In this document: piece by piece, positions 1 through 8,319 of the stretch | Layout: each line of letters starts with the position of its first letter | How positions within the stretch are numbered: the stretch's first letter is position 1 | NCBI RefSeq assembly: GCF_902388705.1 | Contig: NZ_CABMQJ010000019.1 | Span: forward strand, 1-39,575 | Source of the DNA: an uncultured Alistipes sp. | Lineage (GTDB): Bacteria > Bacteroidota > Bacteroidia > Bacteroidales > Rikenellaceae | Direction: 5' to 3' | Length of the DNA stretch: 39,575 nucleotides | The notes under the pieces: generated by a model | What the model was told of the DNA's origin: nothing | What the model saw: only the letters and a program-made list of their open reading frames with translations | Databases searched by the model: none | Made by a program: the position numbers and the translations under genes

Positions 1-224
1 GGACGCACCGTGTCGTGGTGCGAGTTGAGCAGCAGCGTGGGCCGTGCCGGGTCGAAGCCGGCGCTGCGGGCCACGACGTTGTTGTGCAGCCGTTCGGGCG
101 ATGCGCCGTGCCGTGCGAGGAACGCATGGAGCAGGTCGGCCGTGCGGTTTTCCTCCCGCGACGGCGACGGCGTCGCAATCAGCGCCTTGAGCAGTTCGAT
201 GGCTTCCGTGGTTTTCGTGTCCAT
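1..224 (-). CDS. argE: M20 family N-acyl amino acid deacylase, N-terminal part (ArgE-like)
   Basis: Only the first 74 codons lie in the window; the gene runs off the left edge. The start is the ATG complementary to 222-224 (MDTKTTEAIELL). The fragment shows the M20 N-terminal fold and, at residues 68-73, the motif Ser-His-His-Asp-Thr-Val, whose His69 and Asp71 match the first metal-binding pair of dinuclear zinc M20 peptidases. Position at the end of the arginine run suggests removal of the acyl group from N-acyl-citrulline or N-acyl-ornithine. In Bacteroides the carbamoyltransferase acts on succinylornithine, so the likely substrate is N-succinylcitrulline (inference). The second half with the catalytic Glu is not visible. 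Confidence 0.85.
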   Translation of the reverse strand, partial: MDTKTTEAIELLKALIATPSPSREENRTADLLHAFLARHGASPERLHNNVVARSAGFDPARPTLLLNSHHDTVR

Positions 225-275
225 GTGTCGTTCGGCGGGTTTTGAATGTCCGGACATAGTCCGGACGGCTTGTCC

Positions 276-1043
276 TTAACGGATTACGGTGCCTGTTTCG
301 TTCAGCAAATTGTCCGAGTGCTTGATGGTAACGCTCCGCACGCCGTTTGCCACGGCTTTCAGGGCGTTTTCGATTTTGGGTATCATCCCCTTGCTTACGG
401 TGCCGTCCTCCTTGAGCGCGGCGTACGATTCGGCCGTGATTTCGCGGATGAGCGTCGCCTCGTCGTCCGGGTCGCGCAGTACGCCGCTCTTCTCGAAGCA
501 GAAGACCAGCTCCGCGGGGGCGACCTGCGCCGCACCGAGCGCCACGGCCGAAGCTACGCTGTCGGCGTTGCAGTTCAGCAGCGTGCCCTGTCCGTCGTGC
601 ATGATGGCGCAGAAGACCGGTGTGATGCCCGCTTCGAGCAGCCGTCCGAGCAGTGCGGAGTCGATTCGTTCGATGTCGCCTACGAAACCGTAGTCGATTG
701 GTTCGGGGTTGCGGCGGCGGGCCGTGACGGCATTGCCGTCGGCGCCCGACAGCCCGAGCGCATTGCACCCTGCGGCCTGCAACCCGGCTACGAGCTGTTT
801 GTTGACCAGCCCTGCGTAGACCATCGTCACCACGTCGAGCGTGCCTTTGTCGGTAATGCGGCGGCCGTCGACCATCTGCACATTCAGTTCGAGTTTCTGG
901 GCGAGGCGCGTTGCGAGCTTGCCGCCGCCGTGAACCAGTATCTTCGGTCCGGGCAGCGCGGCGAACTCCGCGATGAAGCGTTTCAGCACGACGGGGTCGT
1001 CGATGACGTTGCCGCCGATTTTTACTACCGTGATTTTCTCCAT
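276..1043 (-). CDS. argB: Acetylglutamate kinase family (N-acylglutamate kinase)
   Basis: This 255-residue protein phosphorylates the gamma-carboxylate of N-acylglutamate, the second step of arginine synthesis. It begins MEKITVVKIGGNVIDD, with the conserved Lys8-Ile-Gly-Gly phosphate loop, and has the HGGGK motif for substrate/ATP binding. Length fits the amino acid kinase family. An open frame extends upstream to 1430, but that part lies inside argF'. The start at 1043 overlaps the argF' stop by one base (TAATG), a typical coupled junction. Whether the natural substrate is acetyl- or succinylglutamate cannot be read from the sequence; the neighbouring succinylornithine-type carbamoyltransferase favours the succinyl form. 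Confidence 0.95.
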   Translation of the reverse strand: MEKITVVKIGGNVIDDPVVLKRFIAEFAALPGPKILVHGGGKLATRLAQKLELNVQMVDGRRITDKGTLDVVTMVYAGLVNKQLVAGLQAAGCNALGLSGADGNAVTARRRNPEPIDYGFVGDIERIDSALLGRLLEAGITPVFCAIMHDGQGTLLNCNADSVASAVALGAAQVAPAELVFCFEKSGVLRDPDDEATLIREITAESYAALKEDGTVSKGMIPKIENALKAVANGVRSVTIKHSDNLLNETGTVIR

Positions 1044-1999
1044 TATTCCAGCCCCTCCAGCAGTCGTTTGAGTACCACCTGCGCCGAAATCTCGCGGTTC
1101 GCGGCCTCGGGAATCACCAGCGAACGCGGCGATTCGATTACTTCGTCCGTGACAATCATGTTGCGGCGCACGGGCAGGCAGTGCATGAAGTGCGCGTCGT
1201 TGGTCAGCGCCATCTTGCGCGCATCCACCGTCCACGCACAATCGCGGCTCAACACCTTGCCGTAGTTGGGGTCGGCGTAGGCCGCCCAGTTTTTGGCGTA
1301 GACGAAATCGGCCCCTTCGAGCGCCTTGCACTGGTCGTATTCGACACGCGCCGTGCCGACGAACCGCGGGTCGAGCTCGTATCCCTCGGGATGGGTGATG
1401 ACGAAGTCGTAGCCGGCGGCGTTCATCCATTCGGCGAACGAGTTGGGCACGGCCTGCGGCAGTGCGTTGGGGTGGGGCGCCCAGGTCATTACGACTTTGG
1501 GGCGCCCGGCGGTCTTGTATTCTTCGATGGTAATCAGGTCGGCGAAGCTCTGCAGCGGGTGCCGCGTGGCGGCCTCCATCGAGAAGACCGGACGGCCCGA
1601 GTAGCGGATGAACTGCTCCAGTACGCGCTCCTCGTAGTCTTCGGCCTTGTCGTTGAAACGGGCGAACGAGCGGACGCCGATTACGTCGCAGTACGACCCC
1701 ATGACGGGAATCGCTTCGAGCAGGTGCTCGGCCTTGTCGCCGTCCATCACCACGCCGCGCTCGGTTTCGAGTTTCCAGGCACCCTGGTTGACGTCGAGCA
1801 CCATGACGTTCATGCCGAGGTTCATCGCCGCTTTCTGCGTCGAGAGCCGCGTGCGGAGGCTCGAATTGAAAAAGAGCATCAGCAGGGTCCTGTTGCGTCC
1901 CAGTCCGGTGAACTGGTAACGGTCGCGCTTGATTTCCAGGGCTTCGGCGACGGCTGTGCGCAGGTCGCCGATATCTTCTACACAGGTGAATTTTTTCAT
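1043..1999 (-). CDS. argF': N-succinylornithine carbamoyltransferase (SOTCase type)
   Basis: At 318 residues it matches the Bacteroides fragilis SOTCase (318 aa from memory) almost throughout, starting MKKFTCVEDIGDLR. It transfers the carbamoyl group of carbamoyl phosphate to N-succinylornithine, giving N-succinylcitrulline. Visible motifs are NSSLRTR at about 45-51 (carbamoyl-phosphate binding) and HCLPVRR in the C-terminal half. The residue recalled as deciding acetyl versus succinyl specificity (Pro90 in B. fragilis, Glu92 in the Xanthomonas acetylornithine enzyme) is Ala90 here, in DGDKAEHL. No Glu is present, so succinyl use remains the best guess. The start overlaps the argD stop by 4 nt (ATGA). 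Confidence 0.93.
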   Translation of the reverse strand: MKKFTCVEDIGDLRTAVAEALEIKRDRYQFTGLGRNRTLLMLFFNSSLRTRLSTQKAAMNLGMNVMVLDVNQGAWKLETERGVVMDGDKAEHLLEAIPVMGSYCDVIGVRSFARFNDKAEDYEERVLEQFIRYSGRPVFSMEAATRHPLQSFADLITIEEYKTAGRPKVVMTWAPHPNALPQAVPNSFAEWMNAAGYDFVITHPEGYELDPRFVGTARVEYDQCKALEGADFVYAKNWAAYADPNYGKVLSRDCAWTVDARKMALTNDAHFMHCLPVRRNMIVTDEVIESPRSLVIPEAANREISAQVVLKRLLEGLE

Positions 2000-3120
2000 C
2001 GTACGAGTTCTTTGAATGCGTGGAGGAAACGGTCGGCCAGTTCGTGCGTCAGGCAGAGTGCAGGCAGCAGCCGCACGGTCGAGGCGCCGGCTCCGCCCGT
2101 GAAGATGCGTTTCTCGAAGAGCAGCCGTTTGCGGAACTCCGACCCGGAGCCGTCGAGCTCGATGCCGATCATCAGTCCGCGGCCGCGGACCTCTTTCAGC
2201 CCGCCGACTTTATGCAGTTCGCCGAGCAGGTGTTCGCCGACTGCGGCGGCGTTTTCGACGAGTTTTTCACGCTCCATGACGTCGAGCACGGCGATGGCCG
2301 CCGCGCAGGCGAGGTGGTTGCCGCCGAAGGTGGTGCCCAGCAGGCCGGGACGCGCCTCGAAGTGGGGCGCGATGAGCACGCCGCCGATTGGGAAGCCGTT
2401 GCCCATGCCTTTGGCCGTGGTAATGAGGTCGGGGCGGATGCCCGCTGTCTGGTGGGCGAAGAAGCGCCCCGTGCGGCCGTAGCCCGACTGTATTTCGTCG
2501 AGGATGAGCTGCGTGCCCGTGTCGGTCGCCGCCTTGCGCAGTTCGCGCAGGAAGTCGTCCGTGGGGCAGTGGATGCCCGCGACGCCCTGGATGCCCTCGA
2601 CGATGACGGCGGCGAATTCGCCCGTGGCGAGTTTCGCGCGGACTGCTTCGATGTCGTTCAGCGGCACGAACTCCACGTTTGCCGTACGGTTGAAAGGCGC
2701 CGAGATGGCGGGGTTATCCGTCATGGCGACGGCGCCCGAGGTGCGGCCGTGGAACGCTTTGGCGAAAGAGAGCACCTTGGTGCGGCCGGTGTGGAACGAA
2801 GCCAGTTTGATGGCGTTCTCGTTCGCCTCGGCGCCCGAGTTGCAGAGGAAGAGGCGGTAATCTCCGTAGCCCGAGATACGGCCCAGTTTCTCGGCCAGGG
2901 TGGTCTGGAGCGAGTTCTCGACCGAGTTGGAATAAAATCCCAGCCGTGCGACCTGCTCCGAGAGGGCCCGTACGTAGTCGGGCTGCGCGTGGCCGATCGA
3001 GATGACGGCGTGCCCGCCGTAGAAATCGAGGTACTCGGTGCCTGCCGCGTCGTAGACGAAGCAGCCTTTACCCCGGACGGGTTCTACCGGATAGAGTGAA
3101 TATACGTTGAAAAGTTCCAT
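1996..3120 (-). CDS. argD: N-acylornithine aminotransferase (PLP, class III)
   Basis: This 374-residue class III aminotransferase converts N-acylglutamate semialdehyde to N-acylornithine using glutamate. The PLP lysine is Lys237 in TTAKGMGNGFP and the cofactor aspartate is Asp208 in LILDEIQSGYG; NSGAEANENAIK near 94-105 is the phosphate/cofactor region. The start MELFNVYSLYPVEP fits family N-termini. The 86-nt gap upstream to argC (3121-3206) is unusually wide for this tightly packed operon and contains a short inverted repeat (TGCCGG, 3-nt loop, CCGGCA, 3140-3154), without a clear terminator. Downstream it overlaps argF' by 4 nt. Confidence 0.95.
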   Translation of the reverse strand: MELFNVYSLYPVEPVRGKGCFVYDAAGTEYLDFYGGHAVISIGHAQPDYVRALSEQVARLGFYSNSVENSLQTTLAEKLGRISGYGDYRLFLCNSGAEANENAIKLASFHTGRTKVLSFAKAFHGRTSGAVAMTDNPAISAPFNRTANVEFVPLNDIEAVRAKLATGEFAAVIVEGIQGVAGIHCPTDDFLRELRKAATDTGTQLILDEIQSGYGRTGRFFAHQTAGIRPDLITTAKGMGNGFPIGGVLIAPHFEARPGLLGTTFGGNHLACAAAIAVLDVMEREKLVENAAAVGEHLLGELHKVGGLKEVRGRGLMIGIELDGSGSEFRKRLLFEKRIFTGGAGASTVRLLPALCLTHELADRFLHAFKELVR

Positions 3121-3206
3121 TTTTTACATCATTTTAATGTGCCGGTTGCCGGCATGTTCGGGGCCCTGCAAAAGGCGGCATGCGGACGGCTGCGCCAGGC
3201 AGCTTT

Positions 3207-4169
3207 TTAAAATGCGCTTGCCTTGAGCCGCAGCCCGGCGGTTTCGTCCAGCCCGAACATGAGGTTCATGTTCTGCACGGCCTGTCCCGATGCGCCTTTG
3301 AGCAGGTTGTCGATTGCCGATACGATGTGCAGTTTGCCGTCGTACTTCGCAGTGCCCACGAGCGCCTTGTTGGTGTTTACGACCTGTTTGAGGTCGATGC
3401 TGCGCGTTGTGGCGTGCGTGAAGGCTGCCGTGGCGTAATAGTCGGCGTAGAGCTTGCGCGCGGCCTCTTCGTCGAGCGGGCATGCGGTGTAGACGCTGGC
3501 GAGGATGCCCCGCGTGAAGTCGCCCCGCATCGGCACGAAGTTCACTGCCTTGCCGAACGACGGCTCCAGCCGCCGCAGGGTGCGTCCGATTTCCAGCAGG
3601 TGCTGGTGCGTAAAGGCCTTGTAGATAGAGATGTTGTCCGAGCGCCAGCTGAAATGGGTCGTGGCCGAGGGTTTCACGCCCGCGCCGGTCGAGCCGGTCA
3701 CGGCCGTCACGTGCACCTCGTCGGAGAGCACGCCCGCCGCTGCAAGGGGCAGCAGCGCCAGCTGGATTGCCGTGGCGAAGCAGCCCGGGTTGGCGACGCG
3801 CTCCGCCGTGCGGATGCGTTCGCGGTTCAGTTCGGGAAGCCCGTAGACGAAGCCGTCGCTCTCGTCGCGGAAGTCCTGCGCCAGGTCGATGACCTTCACG
3901 CCCGCGGGAACCGCGTTCGCTTCGAGCCATTTGCGGCTCTCGCCGTGTGCCGAGCAGAGGAACAGCACGTCGATTGACGTCAGGTCGTACGTGTCGCCGA
4001 AGCGCATTTCGGTGTCGCCCTCCAATCCTCCGTGCACGTCGCAGAGGCGGTTGCCCGCATTGCTCGTGCTGTGGACGAAAGCGATTTCGGCCTGCGGATG
4101 GTTCAGCAGCAGGCGAATGAGTTCGCCGGCGGTGTATCCGGCGCCTCCGATGATGCCGGCCCGTATCAT
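3207..4169 (-). CDS. argC: N-acyl-gamma-glutamyl-phosphate reductase
   Basis: This 320-residue NADPH-dependent reductase makes N-acylglutamate semialdehyde. The Rossmann loop GGAGYTAGE lies at residues 8-16, and the catalytic cysteine is Cys130 in the ANPGCFATA motif; KPSATTHFSWR and FVPMRGDFTRGI are conserved C-terminal segments. The frame stays open upstream to 4493, but that part is a shadow of argG. The chosen start (MIRAGIIGGAGYTAG) puts the nucleotide loop at the N-terminus as usual and overlaps the argG stop by 4 nt (ATGA). Length is close to the short type of ArgC. Confidence 0.96.
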   Translation of the reverse strand: MIRAGIIGGAGYTAGELIRLLLNHPQAEIAFVHSTSNAGNRLCDVHGGLEGDTEMRFGDTYDLTSIDVLFLCSAHGESRKWLEANAVPAGVKVIDLAQDFRDESDGFVYGLPELNRERIRTAERVANPGCFATAIQLALLPLAAAGVLSDEVHVTAVTGSTGAGVKPSATTHFSWRSDNISIYKAFTHQHLLEIGRTLRRLEPSFGKAVNFVPMRGDFTRGILASVYTACPLDEEAARKLYADYYATAAFTHATTRSIDLKQVVNTNKALVGTAKYDGKLHIVSAIDNLLKGASGQAVQNMNLMFGLDETAGLRLKASAF

Positions 4170-5368
4170 TTCTTGTTGCGCTTCTGGACGTTGTGGTAAA
4201 TCTTGATTTGGTTGCTGAAGATTTTCGTGAAGCCTTTCACGTCGTCGGCCGTCCATGCCTTGTTGACTTCGCCGTATTCGCCGAAGTCGGTCTTCATCAG
4301 GTCGAACGGCGAGTCTACGCCCACGAGCGTGTAGCTGTACGGACGCAGTATCAGTTCGACGGTACCCGTGACGTTGCGCTGCGAGGAGGCGAGCATCGCC
4401 TCGATGTCGCGCATCACCGGCTCGAGGTACTGCGCCTCGTGCAGGAACATGCCGTACCAGTTGGCCACCTGCTCTTTCCAGTAAATCTGCCACTTGGTCT
4501 GGGTGTGTTTCTCGAGCATCCGGTGTGCGGCGATGATGAGCATCGGGGCGGCGGCCTCGAAGCCTACGCGGCCCTTGATGCCGATAATCGTGTCGCCGAT
4601 GTGCATGTCGCGGCCGATGCCGAAGTTCGAGCCGATGGCCTCGACGGCGCGGATGGCCTCGACCTTGTCGGCGTAGGGCTTGCCGTCGACGGCTGCAATC
4701 TCGCCCTTTTCGAACGTGATTTTCAGGCGCTGCTCGCCCGAAGCCGTGATTTGGCTCGGATAGGCCTCCTCGGGCAGCGTCTGCTCCGAACGGAGCGTTT
4801 CCTTGCCGCCGATCGAAGTGCCCCAGAGCCCTTTGTTGATCGAGTACTCCATCTTCTTGAAGTCGGCCTCGAAGCCGTGCTTGCGGAGGTAGTCGATTTC
4901 GTATTCGCGCGTCAGGGTCATGTCGCGCGTCGGGGTGATGATTTCGATTTCGGGGGCCAGTACCTGGAACGTCAAATCGAAGCGCACCTGGTCGTTGCCG
5001 GCGCCCGTCGAGCCGTGGGCCACGCAGTCGGCGCCGATCGACTTGGCGTATTCGATGATGGCGATAGCCTGGAAAATGCGCTCCGAACTTACCGAAATGG
5101 GGTAGGTGCCGTTACGCAGGATGTCGCCGTAGACCATGTATTTGATGCTCTTCTCGTAGTACTCCTGCTCGATGTCGAGCGTGGCGTGCTGCACGGCGCC
5201 CAGCGCGACGGCGCGTTTCTCGATGTTCGCCAGCTCCTCTTTCGAGAAGCCGCCCGTATTGGCGATGGCCGTGTAAACGTCGTAACCTTTCTCTTCCGAC
5301 AGGTATTTTACGCAAAACGAGGTGTCCAGACCGCCGCTGAACGCCAGAACTACTTTTTTCTTTTCCAT
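4166..5368 (-). CDS. argG: Argininosuccinate synthase
   Basis: This 400-residue protein condenses citrulline and aspartate with ATP cleavage to AMP and PPi. It starts MEKKKVVLAFSGGLDTSF; SGGLDTS at 11-17 is the N-type ATP pyrophosphatase loop. Further conserved parts are the HGSTGAGNDQVRFD block and the C-terminal segments ANWYGMFLHEAQY and NVTGTVELILRPYS. It precedes argC and follows the GNAT gene by 18 nt. Since its substrate is free citrulline, deacylation by the argE product must come first, which fits the acyl-citrulline route inferred from argF'. Confidence 0.97.
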   Translation of the reverse strand: MEKKKVVLAFSGGLDTSFCVKYLSEEKGYDVYTAIANTGGFSKEELANIEKRAVALGAVQHATLDIEQEYYEKSIKYMVYGDILRNGTYPISVSSERIFQAIAIIEYAKSIGADCVAHGSTGAGNDQVRFDLTFQVLAPEIEIITPTRDMTLTREYEIDYLRKHGFEADFKKMEYSINKGLWGTSIGGKETLRSEQTLPEEAYPSQITASGEQRLKITFEKGEIAAVDGKPYADKVEAIRAVEAIGSNFGIGRDMHIGDTIIGIKGRVGFEAAAPMLIIAAHRMLEKHTQTKWQIYWKEQVANWYGMFLHEAQYLEPVMRDIEAMLASSQRNVTGTVELILRPYSYTLVGVDSPFDLMKTDFGEYGEVNKAWTADDVKGFTKIFSNQIKIYHNVQKRNKK

Positions 5369-5386
5369 TTTTATATCGTTTTTATT

Positions 5387-6007
5387 TTATTTCAGGTGAA
5401 ACAACTTTTTGAATTTGTTCTTGAAGAACATGACGTAGGGTGCCATGCGCGACTGCGACTGCGGGGGTTCTTTCGCAGGGTCGTACAGCATGCCCGTGCA
5501 GAGGCACATGCGACGCTGGTTGCGCTGCAGGATGTCGTAGTTGCAGCAGCCCTGGCAGCCCCGCCAGAACTCCTCGTCTTCGGTCAGTTCCGAGAAGGTC
5601 ACCGGAACGTATCCCATGCGCGAGTTGAGTTTCATCACTGGCAGCGACGTCGTAATACTGAATAACTTGGCGTACGGAAATCGTCGTCGGGCCAGCTCGA
5701 ATGTTCGTCGTTTGATGCGCTCCGCGAGTCCCATGTGCCGGTACTCCGGATCGACGATAAGCCCCGAGGTGGCGACGAAGTCGCCGTGACCCCAGCACTC
5801 GATGTAGCTGAAACCGATCAGTTTCTCACCGTCCAGCGCCACGACGGCCTTGCCACCGGTCATTTTTGCGGCTATGTACTCGGGCGAACGCTTGGCGATG
5901 CCCGTGCCACGCTGCAATGCCGACTCGTAAATCAAATCGCAGATACGCCGGGCGTAATGTGCGTGTGACGAGTCGGCAAATACGACGCTGATAGAGTTGT
6001 TATTCAT
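5387..6007 (-). CDS. GNAT acyltransferase heading the arginine genes (candidate N-acylglutamate synthase)
   Basis: This 206-residue GNAT protein lies directly upstream of argG (18 nt). The acyl-CoA binding loop appears as VDPEYRHMGLAERIKRR, with Arg90, Gly93 and Ala95 in the RxxGxA position. After the GNAT core it carries a cysteine-rich segment (Cys151, 154, 155, 168, 170) and a basic C-terminus ending FKNKFKKLFHLK. No argA or argJ is visible, so this is the natural candidate for glutamate N-acylation. From memory, a homologous GNAT in Bacteroides thetaiotaomicron was linked by mutant fitness data to N-succinylglutamate synthesis. Family and location are clear; the reaction is inference. Confidence 0.8.
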   Translation of the reverse strand: MNNNSISVVFADSSHAHYARRICDLIYESALQRGTGIAKRSPEYIAAKMTGGKAVVALDGEKLIGFSYIECWGHGDFVATSGLIVDPEYRHMGLAERIKRRTFELARRRFPYAKLFSITTSLPVMKLNSRMGYVPVTFSELTEDEEFWRGCQGCCNYDILQRNQRRMCLCTGMLYDPAKEPPQSQSRMAPYVMFFKNKFKKLFHLK

Positions 6008-6039
6008 TTACTGTATTATGGGTAAAAAGTTGTGTGTGA

Positions 6040-8238
6040 TTAGTTGTTGATACGGTAGGCGCGCTGCACGCCCTTAATCCGCATGATGGAGTGGATGAGC
6101 GTGTCGACGACGCCCGTGCCGGGCACCTCGACACTCACCGTGCCCGCCACGCAGCCGTTGGCCAGGGGGGCGAAGTTGATCGAGCGGATGTTGAGTTTCA
6201 GGTCGCGGCCGATGACCTCCGTGATGTGGTTGGCCATGCCCGTGGTGTCGGCCGCCACGATGCGTATCGAAACGCGGAACGCCCCCTCGGCCGTCGAGCG
6301 CCAGCGGGCCTCGATAACCCGGTAGGGGTAGTTTTCGCGCATGCGCTTGGCGTTGGGGCAGTCGCAGCGGTGAATCGTGATGCCCGAGTTGATTGTCACG
6401 AAACCGAAAACGTCGTCGCCCTTGATGGGGTTGCAGCACTTGGCCAGCTTGTACTGGATTTTCGAGATGTCGTCGTCGATTACCAGCGCGTCCTGTGACG
6501 AAGTGCTCTCCCTGGTGCTGTGCACCTTGTTGCGCTCGGCCTCGGCGGCCGCGGCGCGGCGCTGTTCGTCGGCTTCGCCCGTGATGTGGCGCGTGAGGAT
6601 CGATTTGATGGTGCCCATGTCGACCTTCTGCGTGGCAATCAGGGCGTAGACCTCGGTGCCGGTGCGTACCTTGAAGTATTTGACCAGGTAGGCCACTGCC
6701 TCGTCGATGGTCAGCGTGAATTTCCAGTTCTTGAGCTTGCGCTCCAGCTCTTCGCGCCCCATGCGCGTATGCTTGGCCTGCTCCTCGCGGAGGTAGGATT
6801 TGATTTTGTTGCGGGCTTTCGACGTGACGACGAAGTTGAGCCAGTCGGCCTTCGGCGTCTGGTTCTTCTGCGTGAGGATTTCGACGATGTCGCCGTTGCG
6901 GAGCTGCTCGCGGATGGAGACGGCGCGGTTGTTGACCTTGCCGCCCACGCACGTGGAGCCCAGCGAGGTGTGGATGTCGAACGCGAAGTCCATGAGCGAG
7001 GCACCCTCGGGCAGTTTGCGCAGGTCGCCGTTGGGCGTGAAGACGAAAATCTCGCCCGAGGCGGGTTTCGCGTCGAAACGCTGTGCCAGCGAATGGGTCG
7101 TGTCCTCGAGCAGTTCGCGCAGGCGTCCCAGCCAGATTTCGCTGGTCTGCGCGCCCTGGTGCACCCCCTTGTAGCGCCAGTGTGCGGCGATACCGCGTTC
7201 GGCCACGGCGTCCATGCGCTCGGTGCGGATTTGCACCTCGACCCAGCGGCCCTCGGCCGACACGGTGGTGTGCAGCGACTCGTAGCCGTTGGACTTGGGA
7301 ATCGAAATCCAGTCGCGCATGCGGTTGGGGTTGGGCGTGTAGAAATCCGTCACCACGGAATAGGCCGTCCAGCACTGCTGCTTCTCGAGCTCCTTGTCGC
7401 AGTCGATGATGATGCGGATGGCGAAGATGTCGTAGACGCCTTCGAACGGCACGTGCTGTTTGTGCATCTTCGTCCAGATGGAGAAAATCGACTTCGTGCG
7501 GCTCTTGATGTGGTATTTGATGCCCAGTCGGTTCAGGCGCTCCTCGATGGGGACGAGGAAACGGGCGATGAAGGCCCGGCGCTCCTCGGCGCTCTCTTCG
7601 AGCTTGGTGACGATGTGCTCGTAATCCTTCGGCTCGAGGTATTTCAGCGCGATGTCTTCGAGTTCGCTCTTGAGGTTGTACAGGCCCAGCTTGTGGGCAA
7701 TCTGTGCGTAGAGGTTCATCGACTCCCAGCTCTTCTTGCGCCACTTTTCGCGCGGGAACATTTCGAGCGAGCGCATGACCTCCAGCCGGTCGGCCAGCTT
7801 GATAAGGATGACGCGGGGATCTTCCGAGTAGGAAACGAGCAGGTCGCGGAAATTCCCGGCCTGCTCCTTGGCGACCTTGAGTTTCAGCTCCGAAATGTTG
7901 CACATGCCGATGGTGATGCCGACGACCTGTTCGCCGAAGCGGCTGCGGATGTCGGCCGTCAGGGCGAGGAACTCCTCGGCGGGCAGTTGTTTGTGGGCCA
8001 GGCGCACCACGTCGTGCAGGATTGCCGAGATGGTGGAGTTGCGGCCCAGGCCGACCTCCGAGATTACCACGGCGGCAACGGCGGCAGCGTGCGCCAGCAG
8101 CGGCGTGCCGTCATAGCGGGTCAGGCCCGCAAGTTTCCCGTCGGCGTAGACCAGCGCCTCGTCGACGAGTGCCTGTGTCTGCTCCGAGAAATTCGCGCGC
8201 ACGAGCGTGCGGAGTTTTTCGTAACGTGAAAAGTCCAT
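6040..8238 (-). CDS. rsh: RelA/SpoT family (p)ppGpp synthetase with degenerate hydrolase site
   Basis: This 732-residue long RSH protein has an HD domain (about 45-160), synthetase domain (about 230-355), TGS (about 393-450), a Cys-Cys/His-Cys zinc-finger-like region (KCCNPI ... HRCDC) and a C-terminal ACT domain. Synthetase motifs are intact: SRTKSIFSIWTK, NGYESLHT, EVQIRT. The charge motif is Arg306-Met-Arg-Asp309, a variant of the RxKD of bifunctional enzymes. In the hydrolase site His50, His75, Asp76 and Asp150 are kept, but the Glu-Asp pair after the HD motif is Arg79-Leu80 and the usual Asn is Val154. It is probably synthetase-dominant. The stop lies 32 nt before the arginine GNAT gene. 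Confidence 0.94.
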   Translation of the reverse strand: MDFSRYEKLRTLVRANFSEQTQALVDEALVYADGKLAGLTRYDGTPLLAHAAAVAAVVISEVGLGRNSTISAILHDVVRLAHKQLPAEEFLALTADIRSRFGEQVVGITIGMCNISELKLKVAKEQAGNFRDLLVSYSEDPRVILIKLADRLEVMRSLEMFPREKWRKKSWESMNLYAQIAHKLGLYNLKSELEDIALKYLEPKDYEHIVTKLEESAEERRAFIARFLVPIEERLNRLGIKYHIKSRTKSIFSIWTKMHKQHVPFEGVYDIFAIRIIIDCDKELEKQQCWTAYSVVTDFYTPNPNRMRDWISIPKSNGYESLHTTVSAEGRWVEVQIRTERMDAVAERGIAAHWRYKGVHQGAQTSEIWLGRLRELLEDTTHSLAQRFDAKPASGEIFVFTPNGDLRKLPEGASLMDFAFDIHTSLGSTCVGGKVNNRAVSIREQLRNGDIVEILTQKNQTPKADWLNFVVTSKARNKIKSYLREEQAKHTRMGREELERKLKNWKFTLTIDEAVAYLVKYFKVRTGTEVYALIATQKVDMGTIKSILTRHITGEADEQRRAAAAEAERNKVHSTRESTSSQDALVIDDDISKIQYKLAKCCNPIKGDDVFGFVTINSGITIHRCDCPNAKRMRENYPYRVIEARWRSTAEGAFRVSIRIVAADTTGMANHITEVIGRDLKLNIRSINFAPLANGCVAGTVSVEVPGTGVVDTLIHSIMRIKGVQRAYRINN

Positions 8239-8265
8239 TTTTGCCTAACCGCATAACCTTGTCCG

Positions 8266-8273
8266 CAAAGATA
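8266..8273 (-). promoter_or_regulatory. Bacteroidota -7 element for the rsh-arg run
   Basis: The minus strand reads TATCTTTG, a perfect match to TAnnTTTG, 28 nt upstream of the rsh start. No good TTTG is found 19-21 nt further upstream, so the -33 part is weak. It lies back to back with the -7 element of the divergent HlyIII gene. Confidence 0.55.
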
Positions 8274-8286
8274 TGAAAAAAATTCA

Positions 8287-8294
8287 TAAATTTG
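8287..8294 (+). promoter_or_regulatory. Bacteroidota -7 element for the HlyIII/PHP pair
   Basis: TAAATTTG matches TAnnTTTG and lies 25 nt before the HlyIII start at 8320. A possible -33 (CTTG, 8258-8261) is spaced 25 nt away, longer than the usual 19-21, so this call rests on the -7 element and position. Confidence 0.45.
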
Positions 8295-8319
8295 GCACGT
8301 TGCATCAATACACAGCGTT

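Noticed and set aside
1044..1430. Upstream extension of argB
   Set aside because: The extension lies wholly inside argF' in another frame; the family start at 1043 overlaps the argF' stop by one base.
3124..3930. 268-codon minus-strand open frame overlapping argC
   Set aside because: Arg/Gly/His-rich shadow of argC in another frame with no family resemblance.
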